A stretch of 64,000 nt of DNA, from contig NZ_CP119809.1 in assembly GCF_029338395.1 (NCBI RefSeq), forward strand, positions 1,240,001-1,304,000, written 5' to 3'. The notes below the pieces were generated by a model. It did not search any database. It was not told the origin of the DNA and saw only the letters and a program-made list of their open reading frames with translations. Source of the stretch: Halorussus caseinilyticus. Lineage in GTDB: Archaea; Halobacteriota; Halobacteria; Halobacteriales; Haladaptataceae. Numbering within the stretch: position 1 is the stretch's first letter; each line of letters starts with the position of its first letter. Below are positions 33,413-42,220 of this stretch, one piece after another. The translations under genes and the position numbers were made by a program.

Positions 33413-35823
33413 TCGTCGCCCTCCCGCGTATCGCTTCCCTCCGACTTCTGGAAGGAGATTGCGCGCTCGCCCGCCATCTCTCGGCGCATCGACTTGTACT
33501 TCCCGTCGGCCCACAGTCGCAACTGGTCGTCGTAGTGGTCCGAGAAGTACTCGCCGGAGTTGCCCCCCGGCAGGATACACACCGACTGCTCGCGGTCGGC
33601 CATCGGACACACCATCCGCCAACTGCTCCCGACCGCCGACTCCTTCCGGTAGTTGTTCAGCGTGTAGGCAGACCCGTCGGTCGGGTACTCGGGATAGTTC
33701 AGAAACGACTGGTCGAACGGGTGGGTGATGGACGCGGTGGTGTTGTAGTCGCCGTAGGTCGCGCCGTCCTCGATTCCTTCGATGGCCGCTTCGAGCGCCC
33801 GGCCCATCACCGCCTGCCTGCCCTCGTCTCCGAACCATCGACTGTCGTCGGGCAGGGCCGCCAGCACCCAGTCGTTCGGGTAGTACTCCTCGCCGAGGTC
33901 CTTCGCGTCGAACTCGTCGGCGAACGTCTCCCGGCGGAACTGCTCGAACCACTTCACGAAGACGAGCGCCGCGCGCGAGTCGCGGGTCATCCGGGCGTCC
34001 CAATCGCGGAGTGTCTCGGCAACGTCACCGAGTCCTCGACTCTCGGCGGCCGCGACGAGTTCCTCGCGCAACTGCTCGGCCCGCGCGGACTTCGCGTCTC
34101 GCTGGAGTCTGCGCATGAACTGCGGGTCCATCGGCTTCTCGGAGTCGGCCCGCCCGTCGAGCAGTTCGTAGAGTCGCCGACCCCGGTAGGGTGCGGCGTA
34201 CCGCTCGCCGACGTAGTGTTCGGGGTCGTCCTCGACTCGCTGGTTCGCGGTGCCGAGGTAGTCGGGGTTGAGGACGTGGGGTTTCTCCTCGAACGGGACG
34301 AACCCCTCCCACGACGAGACACCGAAGGGTTCGAAGCCCTCCCACTCGGCCTCGCCCGCCGACCCGTCGAAGACGCGGGTGCCCCAGACCTCTTCGCCGT
34401 TTACCGTGCGAATCGGAATCTTGCCCGTCACGTAGTAGAGGGTGCTTCCCTCCCGGTCGGCGTAGACGACGTTCTGAGTGGGCAGGTCCATCTTCCGGGT
34501 CGCCGCGAGGAAGTCCTCGACCCCCTCGGTCTCGCTGTACTCGTGGACCGCCAGCGAGGTCCGGGTCGCGGTGTGGCCGGTCCACGAGACGCCGACTCGC
34601 TGGCCCTCGCGTTCGAGGACCGGACCGTGGACCGTCTTCCGGACCGTGACGGTTCGGTCCTCGCCGTCGGCGACCGGAATCGTCCGGTCCTCGGCCTCGA
34701 ACTCGCGCCACTCGCCGCGGTAGCGATACCGGTCGCCCGCGTCGTCGGTCTCGTAGCTGTAGAAGTCGATTACGTCCGCGCCGGAGTTGGTGAACCCCCA
34801 CGCTCCGGCGTCGTTCTCGCCGATGACGACGAACGGGACGCCGGGGAAAGTGACCCCCCGGACGCTCACGTCGTCGGTCCGAAGGTTCATCTCGTACCAC
34901 ACCGGCGGGGCCATCAGCGTGAGGTGGGGGTCGTTGGCGACGATGGGCTTGCCGCTCTCGGTCTGACTCCCCGAGACCACCCAACTGTTCGACCCGACGC
35001 CGGGCGGCGACTCGAAGTCTCCAAGCCAGTCGAGCAGGTCTGCGTCGGCGAACTCCCCCGAGGGTTCGACGGTGTTCCCCGAGACGGGAGCGGTCCGGCG
35101 ACTGCGAGTCGCAGTCGCCGGACCGCTCCCGTCTCGGATGATTGGCGCGTCGTGGTCCATCCGGAAGGGGTAGAGTTCTTCGACCGTCTCCTCACCGAGT
35201 TTTCGGGCCAGCAGTTCGCGCCGGAGCGTCCAGAAACTCCCGGTCAGCCCCCACGAAATCTGTTGTTCCATCAGCATCGTGTCGGCGGGGGTCCACGGGT
35301 CGGGTTCGTAGTCGAGCAGGCCGAATTCGAGGGGAAGGGCCTCCTGCTCGCGGCAGGCGTTGACGCCCTCGCAGTAGGCTTCGAGCGCCGCGCCGGTCGG
35401 GGTCCCGTCGAGGAGTTCGAGGTTGGCCTCCGCACCGCCCGCGAAGTCCATCCGCACGTGGAACTCGTCGGAGTCGAGCGCGCGCTCACCGACCACCTCC
35501 GAGAGTCGGCCCGCCATCACCCGTCGCTGGAGGTCCATCTGGAAGAGTCGGTCGGCGGCCTGTGCGTACCCCACCGCGAAGTAGAGCGCCTGCTCGCCGT
35601 CGGCCTCAATCTGCGCAGTCCCGTAATCGTCGTAGCGCACCGTCGCCCGACCGTAGGGACTCTCGACCTGCCGGTTCGTCCGGTCGGTCGCGTCCCGCCA
35701 CGCCGACCCCGAGAACGGCGCGAACCGGTCGAGATAACCCCGAACCGGCGAGAGCGAACCCCCGACGGCCCCGCCGCCGACGATGGCGGCGACGAGCGCA
35801 CGTCGCGTGGTATCGATGTCCAT
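33409..35823 (-). CDS. Penicillin acylase-family Ntn-hydrolase
   Basis: 804 residues. The N-terminus has a possible weak signal (RRALVAAIVGGGAVGGSL, 7-24), so export, perhaps Tat, is likely. The precursor arrangement is alpha subunit, spacer, beta subunit. The expected autocatalytic nucleophile is Ser278 at GSNSW (277-281), and the beta subunit continues with SGKPIVANDPHLTLMAPP and FTNSGADVIDFY, which are family landmarks. Substrates of relatives are N-acyl homoserine lactones, penicillins or cyclic lipopeptides. Just before the nucleophile, residues about 231-250 come from a 59-base perfect hairpin (35079-35137), in the spacer that is normally removed. Confidence 0.92.
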   Translation of the reverse strand: MDIDTTRRALVAAIVGGGAVGGSLSPVRGYLDRFAPFSGSAWRDATDRTNRQVESPYGRATVRYDDYGTAQIEADGEQALYFAVGYAQAADRLFQMDLQRRVMAGRLSEVVGERALDSDEFHVRMDFAGGAEANLELLDGTPTGAALEAYCEGVNACREQEALPLEFGLLDYEPDPWTPADTMLMEQQISWGLTGSFWTLRRELLARKLGEETVEELYPFRMDHDAPIIRDGSGPATATRSRRTAPVSGNTVEPSGEFADADLLDWLGDFESPPGVGSNSWVVSGSQTESGKPIVANDPHLTLMAPPVWYEMNLRTDDVSVRGVTFPGVPFVVIGENDAGAWGFTNSGADVIDFYSYETDDAGDRYRYRGEWREFEAEDRTIPVADGEDRTVTVRKTVHGPVLEREGQRVGVSWTGHTATRTSLAVHEYSETEGVEDFLAATRKMDLPTQNVVYADREGSTLYYVTGKIPIRTVNGEEVWGTRVFDGSAGEAEWEGFEPFGVSSWEGFVPFEEKPHVLNPDYLGTANQRVEDDPEHYVGERYAAPYRGRRLYELLDGRADSEKPMDPQFMRRLQRDAKSARAEQLREELVAAAESRGLGDVAETLRDWDARMTRDSRAALVFVKWFEQFRRETFADEFDAKDLGEEYYPNDWVLAALPDDSRWFGDEGRQAVMGRALEAAIEGIEDGATYGDYNTTASITHPFDQSFLNYPEYPTDGSAYTLNNYRKESAVGSSWRMVCPMADREQSVCILPGGNSGEYFSDHYDDQLRLWADGKYKSMRREMAGERAISFQKSEGSDTREGDE
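35079..35137. repeat. Perfect hairpin with 27-base arms inside the acylase spacer
   Basis: The arms 35079-35105 and 35111-35137 are exact complements around a 5-base loop. The reading frame of the acylase runs through it, coding a Ser/Arg/Thr/Ala-rich stretch just upstream of Ser278. It is the longest perfect hairpin seen in the window. Confidence 0.9.
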
Positions 35824-36015
35824 ACCGCTCTGTCGGGTCTCTCACGTAAAACCGCTGTTCCACGGGTCTCGAGTTGTCCGGCGTTGTTTCGCCGACGTGA
35901 TAATATAAAAATGAGTGTTTTGATGCAAAAAATGCCCTCTCGAACGCCGTGACGCCGAAGTTTCCAGTCACACCGAAAGACAAAAATAGGATGTTTGATT
36001 ACGGTTTCACCGATA

Positions 36016-36162
36016 ATGCCTGCCATGAGTACGATTGACTGGCTCGGTTTAGTCGGACCGTACGCCGTATTTTTCGTGATGTTGATAGTTTACTATGTCT
36101 GGGAGGGGAAGCGCGAGCAACAACTCCGCGAGCGCTACGACGAGGTGGACCATGCAGAGTAG
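36016..36162 (+). CDS. Symporter small accessory protein
   Basis: 48 residues from the ATG at 36016 (45 from the ATG at 36025). A single hydrophobic helix (GLVGPYAVFFVMLIVYYVW, about 11-29) is followed by a charged tail (EGKREQQLRERYDEVDHAE). Its last codons overlap the start of the sodium/solute symporter by 11 bases. Such one-span peptides precede several SSS-family symporters and are annotated as small accessory proteins. TAG at 36160-36162. Confidence 0.8.
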   Translation: MPAMSTIDWLGLVGPYAVFFVMLIVYYVWEGKREQQLRERYDEVDHAE

Positions 36163-37849
36163 CGGCGGCATCGCGGGGGACGCCGGGATATGGGTCCTCG
36201 GCACCTTCGGCGTCTACCTACTGGCCCTGTTGGGCATCGGACTCTACTCCTCGCAGTTCATGGATTCGGTCGGCGACTACGTTATCGGTGGCCGGGAAAT
36301 CGGTCCCGTCGTGACCGGGTTCTCCGAGCGCGCCTCCGAGATGAGCGGATGGCTGACTCTTGGGGTGCCCGCGGACGCCTACGGCACCGGCATCATGGCG
36401 TTCCTCAACGGTCTCGGGATGATTCCCGCCGACCTGTTCGCGTGGGCGGGCATCGCCAAGCGTCTGCGCAAGTACACCGAACTCGTCCAGTCGGTGACGC
36501 TCCCCACCTTCTTCGCCACCCGACTCGGCGACGACACCGGCGCGGTCAAAGGCATCTCGGCAATCGTCCTCATGCTGTTCGAGGGCGGGTACGTGGGTGC
36601 CCAAATCGTCGCGGCCGGGACCCTGCTTCAGATTCTGACCGGCATCCAACCGTGGGTCGGCATCGTGGTCGGCGGCGTCATCGTCATCGGCTACACCTTC
36701 CTCGGCGGCTACTTCGCCGTGGCGTGGTCGGACTACTTCCAAGGGGCCATCATCCTCGCGGCGTTCATCCTCCTGCCCGTCATCGCGTTCACCGACATGG
36801 GCCTGCCGTTCGCCGATGTCGCGGCCACCGCGGGGTCGTCGATGACCAGCATCACGGCCGGAACCGCGGGATGGGCCGCCGTCTTCGGCGTCATCAGTTA
36901 CGCGGCCATCGGTCTCGGCGTGCCCGGTAACCCCCACATCATGGTCCGGTTCATGGGCATCGACCGGGTGAAGAACGTCCGCCTCGCGGCGCTGGTGGCC
37001 CAGTTGTTCATGTTCGTCGCGTACGTGGGCGCGGCGCTGGTCGGCCTGTACGCCATCGCCATGTTCGGTGAGGGTGCGCTCGCCAACCCCGACAACGCGA
37101 TGCCGCGCCTGACGCTGGACCTCCTGCCCGGCGCTGTCGCGGGTATCGTCCTCGCGGCGGCGCTCGCGGCGATGATGTCCAGTGCCGACTCCCAGTTGCT
37201 CGTCGCGACGAGCGCAGTCGTTGAGGACGTGTACCACGGCTTCGTCAACGAGGACGCCTCCGAGCAGGAACTGGTGAAGTACTCGCGGTACGTCACCTTC
37301 GGTCTAGGTGCCGCGAGCGTCGCGTTCGCCTACCTCGCCAAGGACACGCCCATCTACACGCTGGTCCTCGACTACGCGTGGGGCGGTCTGGGCGCGGCCA
37401 TCGGCCCGACGGTCATCGCCACGCTCTGGTGGAAGCGCGTGACCGCGAAGGGGTCGGCCGCCAGCATGGTGGTCGGCACGTCAACGATGATTCTGTGGAC
37501 CCAACTCCCGACCGTGCTGGAGGCCGTCGGCATGATGCCGCCGGAGTCCGCGGCGTTCTGGTACGGTCTCGTCACCGTCTACGGCCTGTTCCCGGCGTTC
37601 GTGCTGTCGGCGACCACGCTGGTCGTCGTCTCGCTGTTCACTACGCCGCCGGGCGACGTGGACGACCACTTCGACGTGTTCGACAAGCCCCTGTCGGCGG
37701 TCATCTCCTCGTCGGAGGGCGACGGCGTTCCCGACTACGCCACCGACGGCGGGAGCGCCACCGACACCTCGCCGAAGGTCGTGACCGAGGGCGACAACAT
37801 CCGCGGCCACGTCGCCGCCTCCGGATACTGGGACGACGATGAGCGCTGA
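36152..37849 (+). CDS. Sodium/solute symporter, SSS family (PutP-like)
   Basis: 565 residues from the ATG at 36152. About 13 membrane helices of the LeuT-like fold. PutP-like landmarks: VGDYVIGGREIGPVVTGFSERASEMSGW (helix 1-2), LPTFFATRLGDD, GGYFAVAWSDYFQG, and GNPHIMVRFMGIDR, close to the proline/sodium carriers. The substrate could be proline or a carboxylate. The C-terminus is an acidic cytosolic tail of about 65 residues. A small accessory peptide precedes it with overlap, and a third gene overlaps its end (37839), making a three-gene unit. Confidence 0.92.
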   Translation: MQSSGGIAGDAGIWVLGTFGVYLLALLGIGLYSSQFMDSVGDYVIGGREIGPVVTGFSERASEMSGWLTLGVPADAYGTGIMAFLNGLGMIPADLFAWAGIAKRLRKYTELVQSVTLPTFFATRLGDDTGAVKGISAIVLMLFEGGYVGAQIVAAGTLLQILTGIQPWVGIVVGGVIVIGYTFLGGYFAVAWSDYFQGAIILAAFILLPVIAFTDMGLPFADVAATAGSSMTSITAGTAGWAAVFGVISYAAIGLGVPGNPHIMVRFMGIDRVKNVRLAALVAQLFMFVAYVGAALVGLYAIAMFGEGALANPDNAMPRLTLDLLPGAVAGIVLAAALAAMMSSADSQLLVATSAVVEDVYHGFVNEDASEQELVKYSRYVTFGLGAASVAFAYLAKDTPIYTLVLDYAWGGLGAAIGPTVIATLWWKRVTAKGSAASMVVGTSTMILWTQLPTVLEAVGMMPPESAAFWYGLVTVYGLFPAFVLSATTLVVVSLFTTPPGDVDDHFDVFDKPLSAVISSSEGDGVPDYATDGGSATDTSPKVVTEGDNIRGHVAASGYWDDDER

Positions 37850-38411
37850 CGCCGCCGACTCCAGCGACGGCGCTGACTCGGCGTCCGACCCCGAGCGAGC
37901 GTCCGGGCGCGAGCGCCCGGACGCGAGCGACCACCCGATGGTCGGTCAGCGACACGACGAGGCCGAACTCCCCGTCTTCCCGCCCGCAATCGTCCGCGAG
38001 GAAGTCGAATCGACCGGCCGAGTCGGTGCGGTGGCCTACCCTTACCGGGTGTACGAGACCGAAGTCGAAGTTGACCGACCCCTGCTGTCGCCCCGGCGCG
38101 ACCGGCGGGTCGTCAGCGTGGACTGCTCGCGGCGGCTCGCGCTTCGGGCCGACACCGTGCCGGAGTTCGAGACCCGGACGGTCGAGGACGCGCTGGTGTT
38201 GCCCAGCGAACTCTCGCCCGAACAGGCCGACGAGAAGGCCCGAGACGCCGTGTTCAAGTGGACGCTCCGCACGTCGATTCTCGGCGACGTGCCGGACGTG
38301 GAGTTCGCTCGGGTCGCCGACGCCTACAAGTTGTTCTGGTTGGCGGAGCGACCCGACGGCGACGTGATTCTCGACAGCGTGAACGGGAACGAGCGGTTGC
38401 TCGACGACTGA
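37839..38411 (+). CDS. Hypothetical soluble protein coupled to the symporter
   Basis: 190 residues. Starts 11 bases before the symporter stop. The first 35 residues are Ser/Asp/Ala-rich and disordered, and their DNA includes a 12-base-arm perfect hairpin (37899-37910 and 37913-37924). The folded part (VFPPAIVREEVESTGRVGAVAYPYRVYETEVEV and onward) is acidic without membrane segments. No domain is recognised. Its fixed position behind the symporter suggests a regulator or partner. The stop codon lies within a 23-base-arm hairpin. Confidence 0.7.
   Translation: MSADAADSSDGADSASDPERASGRERPDASDHPMVGQRHDEAELPVFPPAIVREEVESTGRVGAVAYPYRVYETEVEVDRPLLSPRRDRRVVSVDCSRRLALRADTVPEFETRTVEDALVLPSELSPEQADEKARDAVFKWTLRTSILGDVPDVEFARVADAYKLFWLAERPDGDVILDSVNGNERLLDD
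37899..37924. repeat. Perfect hairpin inside the disordered N-terminus of the symporter-linked protein
   Basis: Arms 37899-37910 and 37913-37924, 12 bases each, with a 2-base centre. In frame, it encodes residues about 21-29 (SGRERPDAS region). Confidence 0.85.
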
Positions 38412-38446
38412 CCGGTCCCAATCGGGACCGGTCAGTCGTCGAGCAA
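38397..38446 (+). terminator. Perfect hairpin with 23-base arms over the stop codon of the symporter operon
   Basis: Arms 38397-38419 and 38424-38446 flank a 4-base loop and include the last four codons and TGA. It is followed by T-rich DNA (TTTTCC, then TTTTATTTATTTATC at 38467-38481), which fits a terminator. The downstream gene is convergent, so it would serve the plus-strand operon. Confidence 0.8.
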
Positions 38447-38513
38447 TGTTTTCCGTTCTCTCGCAATTTTATTTATTTATCTAACAATGGTTTTTCTATC
38501 TCCGGACCGGCAC

Positions 38514-39167
38514 TCACAGCGGTTGCGTCGCTATCACGCCGTCTACTCCCCGCCGGACCAGCGCCCACGCGAGCGTCCGTGACCCGACCGGCCACGCGTG
38601 GACGGCCATGTCCGCGTCGTGGGCGCGGTCCACGAGGTCGGTCGCCAGACACAGCGTCCAGTGTGGGTTGACGTACTCGCAGTCGAGCGCCTCGGCGGTC
38701 CGGAAGTTGGCCTCGGGTCGAACGTCGAAGTTGAACGCCAGCGGCATCGACTCGTCCAGCATCCGGGTCCGCCAGAGCGGGTCGGGGTGGAGCGACGAGA
38801 CCACGATGTCGTTCTCGACGCCCGACAGCGCGGCCAGCAGGTCGGCCACGATGCCAGTCTCCTTCACCTCGACGTTGAGACCGACGCTCGGCGGAATCGC
38901 CGCCAACGCTTCGGTCAGCAGGGGGACGCCCGCGTCGGACTCCTCGACGCGGAGGTCCGCGAGTTTCGACGCCGAGAGGTCGTCCACCTCGCCCGTCCCG
39001 TCGGTGACGAACGCCACGTCGTCCCAGTGGCAGACCACGAGTTCGCCGGTGGCGCACCGCCGCGCGTCGATTTCGACCGCACCCGCGAACTGGGAGGCGC
39101 GTCGGACGGCCCGAACCGTGTTCTCGGGATGCTGGTCGCCGAAGCCTCGGTGGGCGGTTACTTGCAC
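38514..39167 (-). CDS. Glycerophosphodiester phosphodiesterase
   Basis: Hydrolyses glycerophosphodiesters to glycerol phosphate and an alcohol. 217 residues from a GTG at 39167. The active-site opening AHRGFGDQHPENTV (5-18) has the catalytic His and Glu/Asp pattern, followed by VEIDARRCATGELVVCHWDD with the metal-binding Glu-Asp and second His. The TIM-barrel C-terminus holds VHAWPVGS and GVDGVIATQP. Slightly short compared with bacterial GDPD, as in haloarchaea. No signal peptide, so cytosolic. Confidence 0.9.
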   Translation of the reverse strand: MQVTAHRGFGDQHPENTVRAVRRASQFAGAVEIDARRCATGELVVCHWDDVAFVTDGTGEVDDLSASKLADLRVEESDAGVPLLTEALAAIPPSVGLNVEVKETGIVADLLAALSGVENDIVVSSLHPDPLWRTRMLDESMPLAFNFDVRPEANFRTAEALDCEYVNPHWTLCLATDLVDRAHDADMAVHAWPVGSRTLAWALVRRGVDGVIATQPL

Positions 39168-39269
39168 GCCGAGGAGTTCGCCGCCGAGCGCAAAGTGGTT
39201 GGCGGCGGGCCGCGGAAGTCGCCGGACGTTCGGTGCGATTCTCCTCGAACGACGCCCCGCGCCAACATC

Positions 39270-39276
39270 TTTTAAG
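39270..39276 (+). promoter_or_regulatory. TATA-like box for the UPF0173 hydrolase
   Basis: TTTTAAG lies about 32 bases before the ATG at 39305. Confidence 0.5.
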
Positions 39277-39304
39277 TGTGAAACGGGTGTAGTTTCGCCC
39301 GCAC

Positions 39305-40042
39305 ATGAAAATCACTTGGTACGGCCACTCGACGTTCCACGTCGAAGTCGGCGAGACCGACCTGCTCGTAGACCCCTTCTTCGACAATCCGAAGACCGAC
39401 ACCGACCCCGAGGAACTCGACCCGGACTACCTCCTGTTGACTCACGGCCACGCCGACCACATCGGCGACGTGGACCGCTACGAGGGCACGAAACTGGTCG
39501 CCACGCCCGAGGTCGTGGAGTACTGCCGCGACGAGTACGGCGACTTCGAGGCCGTCGGCGGCATGGGGATGAACCTCGGCGGCACCGTCGAGTGCGACGA
39601 CGCCTTCGTCACGATGGTCCGTGCCGACCACACCAACGGCATGGACACGAGTTACGGCGCGTCGGGCGGCATGCCCGCCGGGTTCGTCGTCAGCGACACC
39701 AAGCCGACTCAGATTTCCGACGCGGAGAGCCAGTCGTTCTACCACGCCGGGGACACCTCGCTCCAGACCGAGATGCGTGAAGTCGTCGGCCCGTACCTCG
39801 AACCCGACGTGGCCGCGGTGCCCATCGGCGACCACTTCACCATGGGACCGATGCAGGCCGCCATCGCCGTCGATTGGGTGGACGCCGACTACGCCCTCCC
39901 GATGCACTACGACACCTTCCCGCCCATCGAACAGGACCCCGAGGACTTCCGCAAGGAGGTCAAAGGGACGGGTAGCGACGCCGAAGTCCGGATTCTCGAC
40001 GGCGACGAGACGTTCGACCTCGGAGAGGAACTGGACTACTGA
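39305..40042 (+). CDS. UPF0173-type metal-dependent hydrolase (metallo-beta-lactamase fold)
   Basis: 245 residues. The metal-binding HGHADH motif is in [15 protein letters not shown] (around 43-57), with a later RADHTNGMD and [12 protein letters not shown], and a final [13 protein letters not shown] supplying the last His. This matches the UPF0173 (YtkL-like) family of uncharacterised hydrolases. Cytosolic; single gene with its own TATA box. Substrate unknown. Confidence 0.9.
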   Translation: MKITWYGHSTFHVEVGETDLLVDPFFDNPKTDTDPEELDPDYLLLTHGHADHIGDVDRYEGTKLVATPEVVEYCRDEYGDFEAVGGMGMNLGGTVECDDAFVTMVRADHTNGMDTSYGASGGMPAGFVVSDTKPTQISDAESQSFYHAGDTSLQTEMREVVGPYLEPDVAAVPIGDHFTMGPMQAAIAVDWVDADYALPMHYDTFPPIEQDPEDFRKEVKGTGSDAEVRILDGDETFDLGEELDY

Positions 40043-40173
40043 CTCCGGCGGCGGTTCGTTCGCCGCTCGTCGCTTTTTCCCGACCAACGGATAAATATCC
40101 GTATTTAGACGTATATATAACTCATAGAAACTGTAAACGGTCCGTCGGGAACTCCCTCGCGTATGGTGCCACG

Positions 40174-41178
40174 ATGCGGCGAGTAGTCCGATTTCTCGTC
40201 GGAGTCACGCTCGGCGGCAGTGCCTTCGTCGCCTACCTCCGGTTCGTCGGCGTGGACAGCGTGGTAACGCGAGCGACCGCAATCGCGCCGTGGGCGGTCC
40301 CGGTCGTCGTCGCGTTGGTCGTCGCCGAGGGTCTGGCCGACGGTATCGGCGTCTGGGCCTCGGTGAACCCCCTCGGAGACGGTCTCTCTCCCGGCCAAGC
40401 CGTCCAGTTCGCGCTCGCCGGGGACTTCTTCGACACGCTGAGTCCCGCGGGTCCGGTGAGTTCCGAACCAATCATGGCCCGGTTCATCGGCGTCACGACC
40501 GGGACGACCTACAGCGAGGCGCTCGGGGTCCGGGGCGTCGCCAAGTACGTCAAGTCGGGGAGCCAACTGCTCGTCTCGACGGTCCTCGCGGTCGTTCTCC
40601 TCGTCGGCACGCCCTCCGCGCGGTTCGTCGCGGTCACGCTCGGCGGGTCGCTGGTGGGTCTGGTCGCGGTGGGCGGTCTCGCGGTCCGGTCGCGCGACCG
40701 GATTTCCGGGGTCCTCGTCGCTCTCCTCGGCCCGGTCGTCGCCCGGCTTTCGTCGCTGTACCGGGAGACGCCTCACGACCGGTCGGTCGTGGCGAGCGCC
40801 CTCGACCGGTTCTGGTCGCGGGTCGTCCGGTTCCGCGACGAACCGGAACTGGTCGCGCTGGTGGGTCTCGGCGGGGTCCTCGAACAACTGCTGACCGCGG
40901 CGGCGCTCTGGGTCGCGCTCGCCGGGACCGGAACCCCCGTCGGTCTGCTCCCAATCGTCGCGCTGATTCCGCTCCCGCAGGTCGCCAGCGTCGTCCCGGT
41001 CCCGGCAAGCGTCGGCGCGTACGACGTACTCCTCGGTGGCGCGCTCGCCGTCGTCACGGGCGCACCGGCACCCGCGACTGCCGCCGCGGTGGTGGTCGTC
41101 CGAACCGTCAGCATCCCGTTCGGTCTCTCGGCGGGCGGTCTCTCCGCGGCGTTCCTTCGCGGATGGCGTCCCCGCTGA
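40174..41178 (+). CDS. Flippase-like membrane protein (LPG synthase transmembrane family)
   Basis: 334 residues with about eight membrane helices. Landmarks of the UPF0104/lysylphosphatidylglycerol-synthase transmembrane domain: FALAGDFFDTLSPAGPVSSEP (around 89-109), GVTTGTTYSEALGVRG, and near the end LPQVASVVPVPASVGAYDVLL. In archaea these proteins may move lipid-linked sugars or lipids across the membrane; the aminoacyl-transferase half is missing. A TATATATA tract (40112-40119) lies about 55 bases upstream of the start. Confidence 0.85.
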   Translation: MRRVVRFLVGVTLGGSAFVAYLRFVGVDSVVTRATAIAPWAVPVVVALVVAEGLADGIGVWASVNPLGDGLSPGQAVQFALAGDFFDTLSPAGPVSSEPIMARFIGVTTGTTYSEALGVRGVAKYVKSGSQLLVSTVLAVVLLVGTPSARFVAVTLGGSLVGLVAVGGLAVRSRDRISGVLVALLGPVVARLSSLYRETPHDRSVVASALDRFWSRVVRFRDEPELVALVGLGGVLEQLLTAAALWVALAGTGTPVGLLPIVALIPLPQVASVVPVPASVGAYDVLLGGALAVVTGAPAPATAAAVVVVRTVSIPFGLSAGGLSAAFLRGWRPR

Positions 41179-41255
41179 GCGGGTCTCTCGCCGGTCGCGC
41201 TCGTTTTCGCCCTGAGAGCAAACCTTAGGGGTCTGGCGGGCGACGTTCGGGACGC

Positions 41256-41651
41256 ATGTCGAAGAACGTCATCACGATTTCGAAAGAGGGGTACAAGGCC
41301 GACAACGACATCCGGGACTTCGACCTCACCATCGACGCGACCGGCGAGGAGGCCCCGGACACGCTCGAAATCCTGCTCGCGGCCTACGGGTCGTGCTACG
41401 TACCCGCGCTCCGCGTCGGGGCCGAACAGCGCGACGTTGGCGACCTCGGTCGCATCGAAATCGACGTAAGCGGGGACCTGAACGACGACGACAAACTGGA
41501 GGCCGTCGAGTTCACGATTCGGACCGAGACGGAGATGGACGACGAGCAAGCCGACGAGGTGGTCGCGCGGGCGAACGAACTGTGTAAAGTCCACGACGCG
41601 CTGAAGTCCGAACTGAAAGCCAGTATCGCGGTCGAGAGCGGCGCGTTCTGA
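41256..41651 (+). CDS. OsmC-family peroxiredoxin-like protein
   Basis: 131 residues. OsmC/Ohr members reduce organic hydroperoxides with two cysteines. Here Cys47 (LAAYGSCYVP) and Cys110 (NELCKVHDAL) occupy the catalytic positions. N-terminal beta strands and the central helix DTLEILLAAYGS are typical. Slightly shorter than bacterial OsmC. A CTTAGG box lies about 28 bases upstream. Possible oxidative-stress role. Confidence 0.9.
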   Translation: MSKNVITISKEGYKADNDIRDFDLTIDATGEEAPDTLEILLAAYGSCYVPALRVGAEQRDVGDLGRIEIDVSGDLNDDDKLEAVEFTIRTETEMDDEQADEVVARANELCKVHDALKSELKASIAVESGAF

Positions 41652-41761
41652 GACCGGACCGGACCGCGAACTCGGCTCTCTTTTCAGTCTCGGCGAAGGC
41701 CGGGACGCAGACGCGGCGAGTAGGAAAACCCTCATACCCTCCCCAACCGAATAGGTCGGGT

Positions 41762-42220
41762 ATGACCGAACGCGCGTGGCAGGACCTCGTTGTCGGCGAC
41801 CGGATGGCCGTCGATAAGGAGTTCGCACAGCAAGTCACGGACTCGCAGTTCTCCCGGCAGGAGTGGGGTCTCATCATGACCGCGGTGGAGTTCGAAATCG
41901 AGAACCCGTCGGACGACGAGCAGGCGCGCATCGTCGCCGACACCTCGAAAGTAGAGCAGGTGATGCCCGAACTGGAGAACATCCGGAACCAGATGAACTC
42001 CATGGCGGGCGCTGGCGGCGGTGGCGGCGAGCAGGGCGGCGGTGGCGGCGTCTTCGACTCCGTGAAAGACGCCCTCGGTCTCGGCGGCGGCGGTGGCGGC
42101 GTGGACCAAGACCGGGTGGACGCCGCGAGTCGCCTCGCTCAGGAGTACGCGAGCGAACTCCAGCAACGACTCGAATCGCAGGGCAAGTGGGCGAAGGTCC
42201 GCGAGGCCGCGGGCAACTGA
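41762..42220 (+). CDS. DUF5799-like haloarchaeal protein
   Basis: 152 residues. An ordered N-terminus (WQDLVVGDRMAVDKEFAQQV and GLIMTAVEFEIENPSDDEQAR) and a C-terminal helix (YASELQQRLESQGKWAKV) are separated by two Gly-rich linkers (GAGGGGGEQGGGGGVFD and GLGGGGGGV). I recognise it as the DUF5799 type that commonly precedes archaetidylserine decarboxylase; no biochemical role is known. Its TGA overlaps the ATG of the next gene (ATGA-type), showing coupling. Confidence 0.78.
   Translation: MTERAWQDLVVGDRMAVDKEFAQQVTDSQFSRQEWGLIMTAVEFEIENPSDDEQARIVADTSKVEQVMPELENIRNQMNSMAGAGGGGGEQGGGGGVFDSVKDALGLGGGGGGVDQDRVDAASRLAQEYASELQQRLESQGKWAKVREAAGN

Noticed and set aside
33031-35952. A 973-codon open frame on the plus strand opposite the acylase gene
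   Set aside because: It is the antisense shadow of a high-G+C, acidic gene; it has no recognisable domain and its codons follow the opposite strand.
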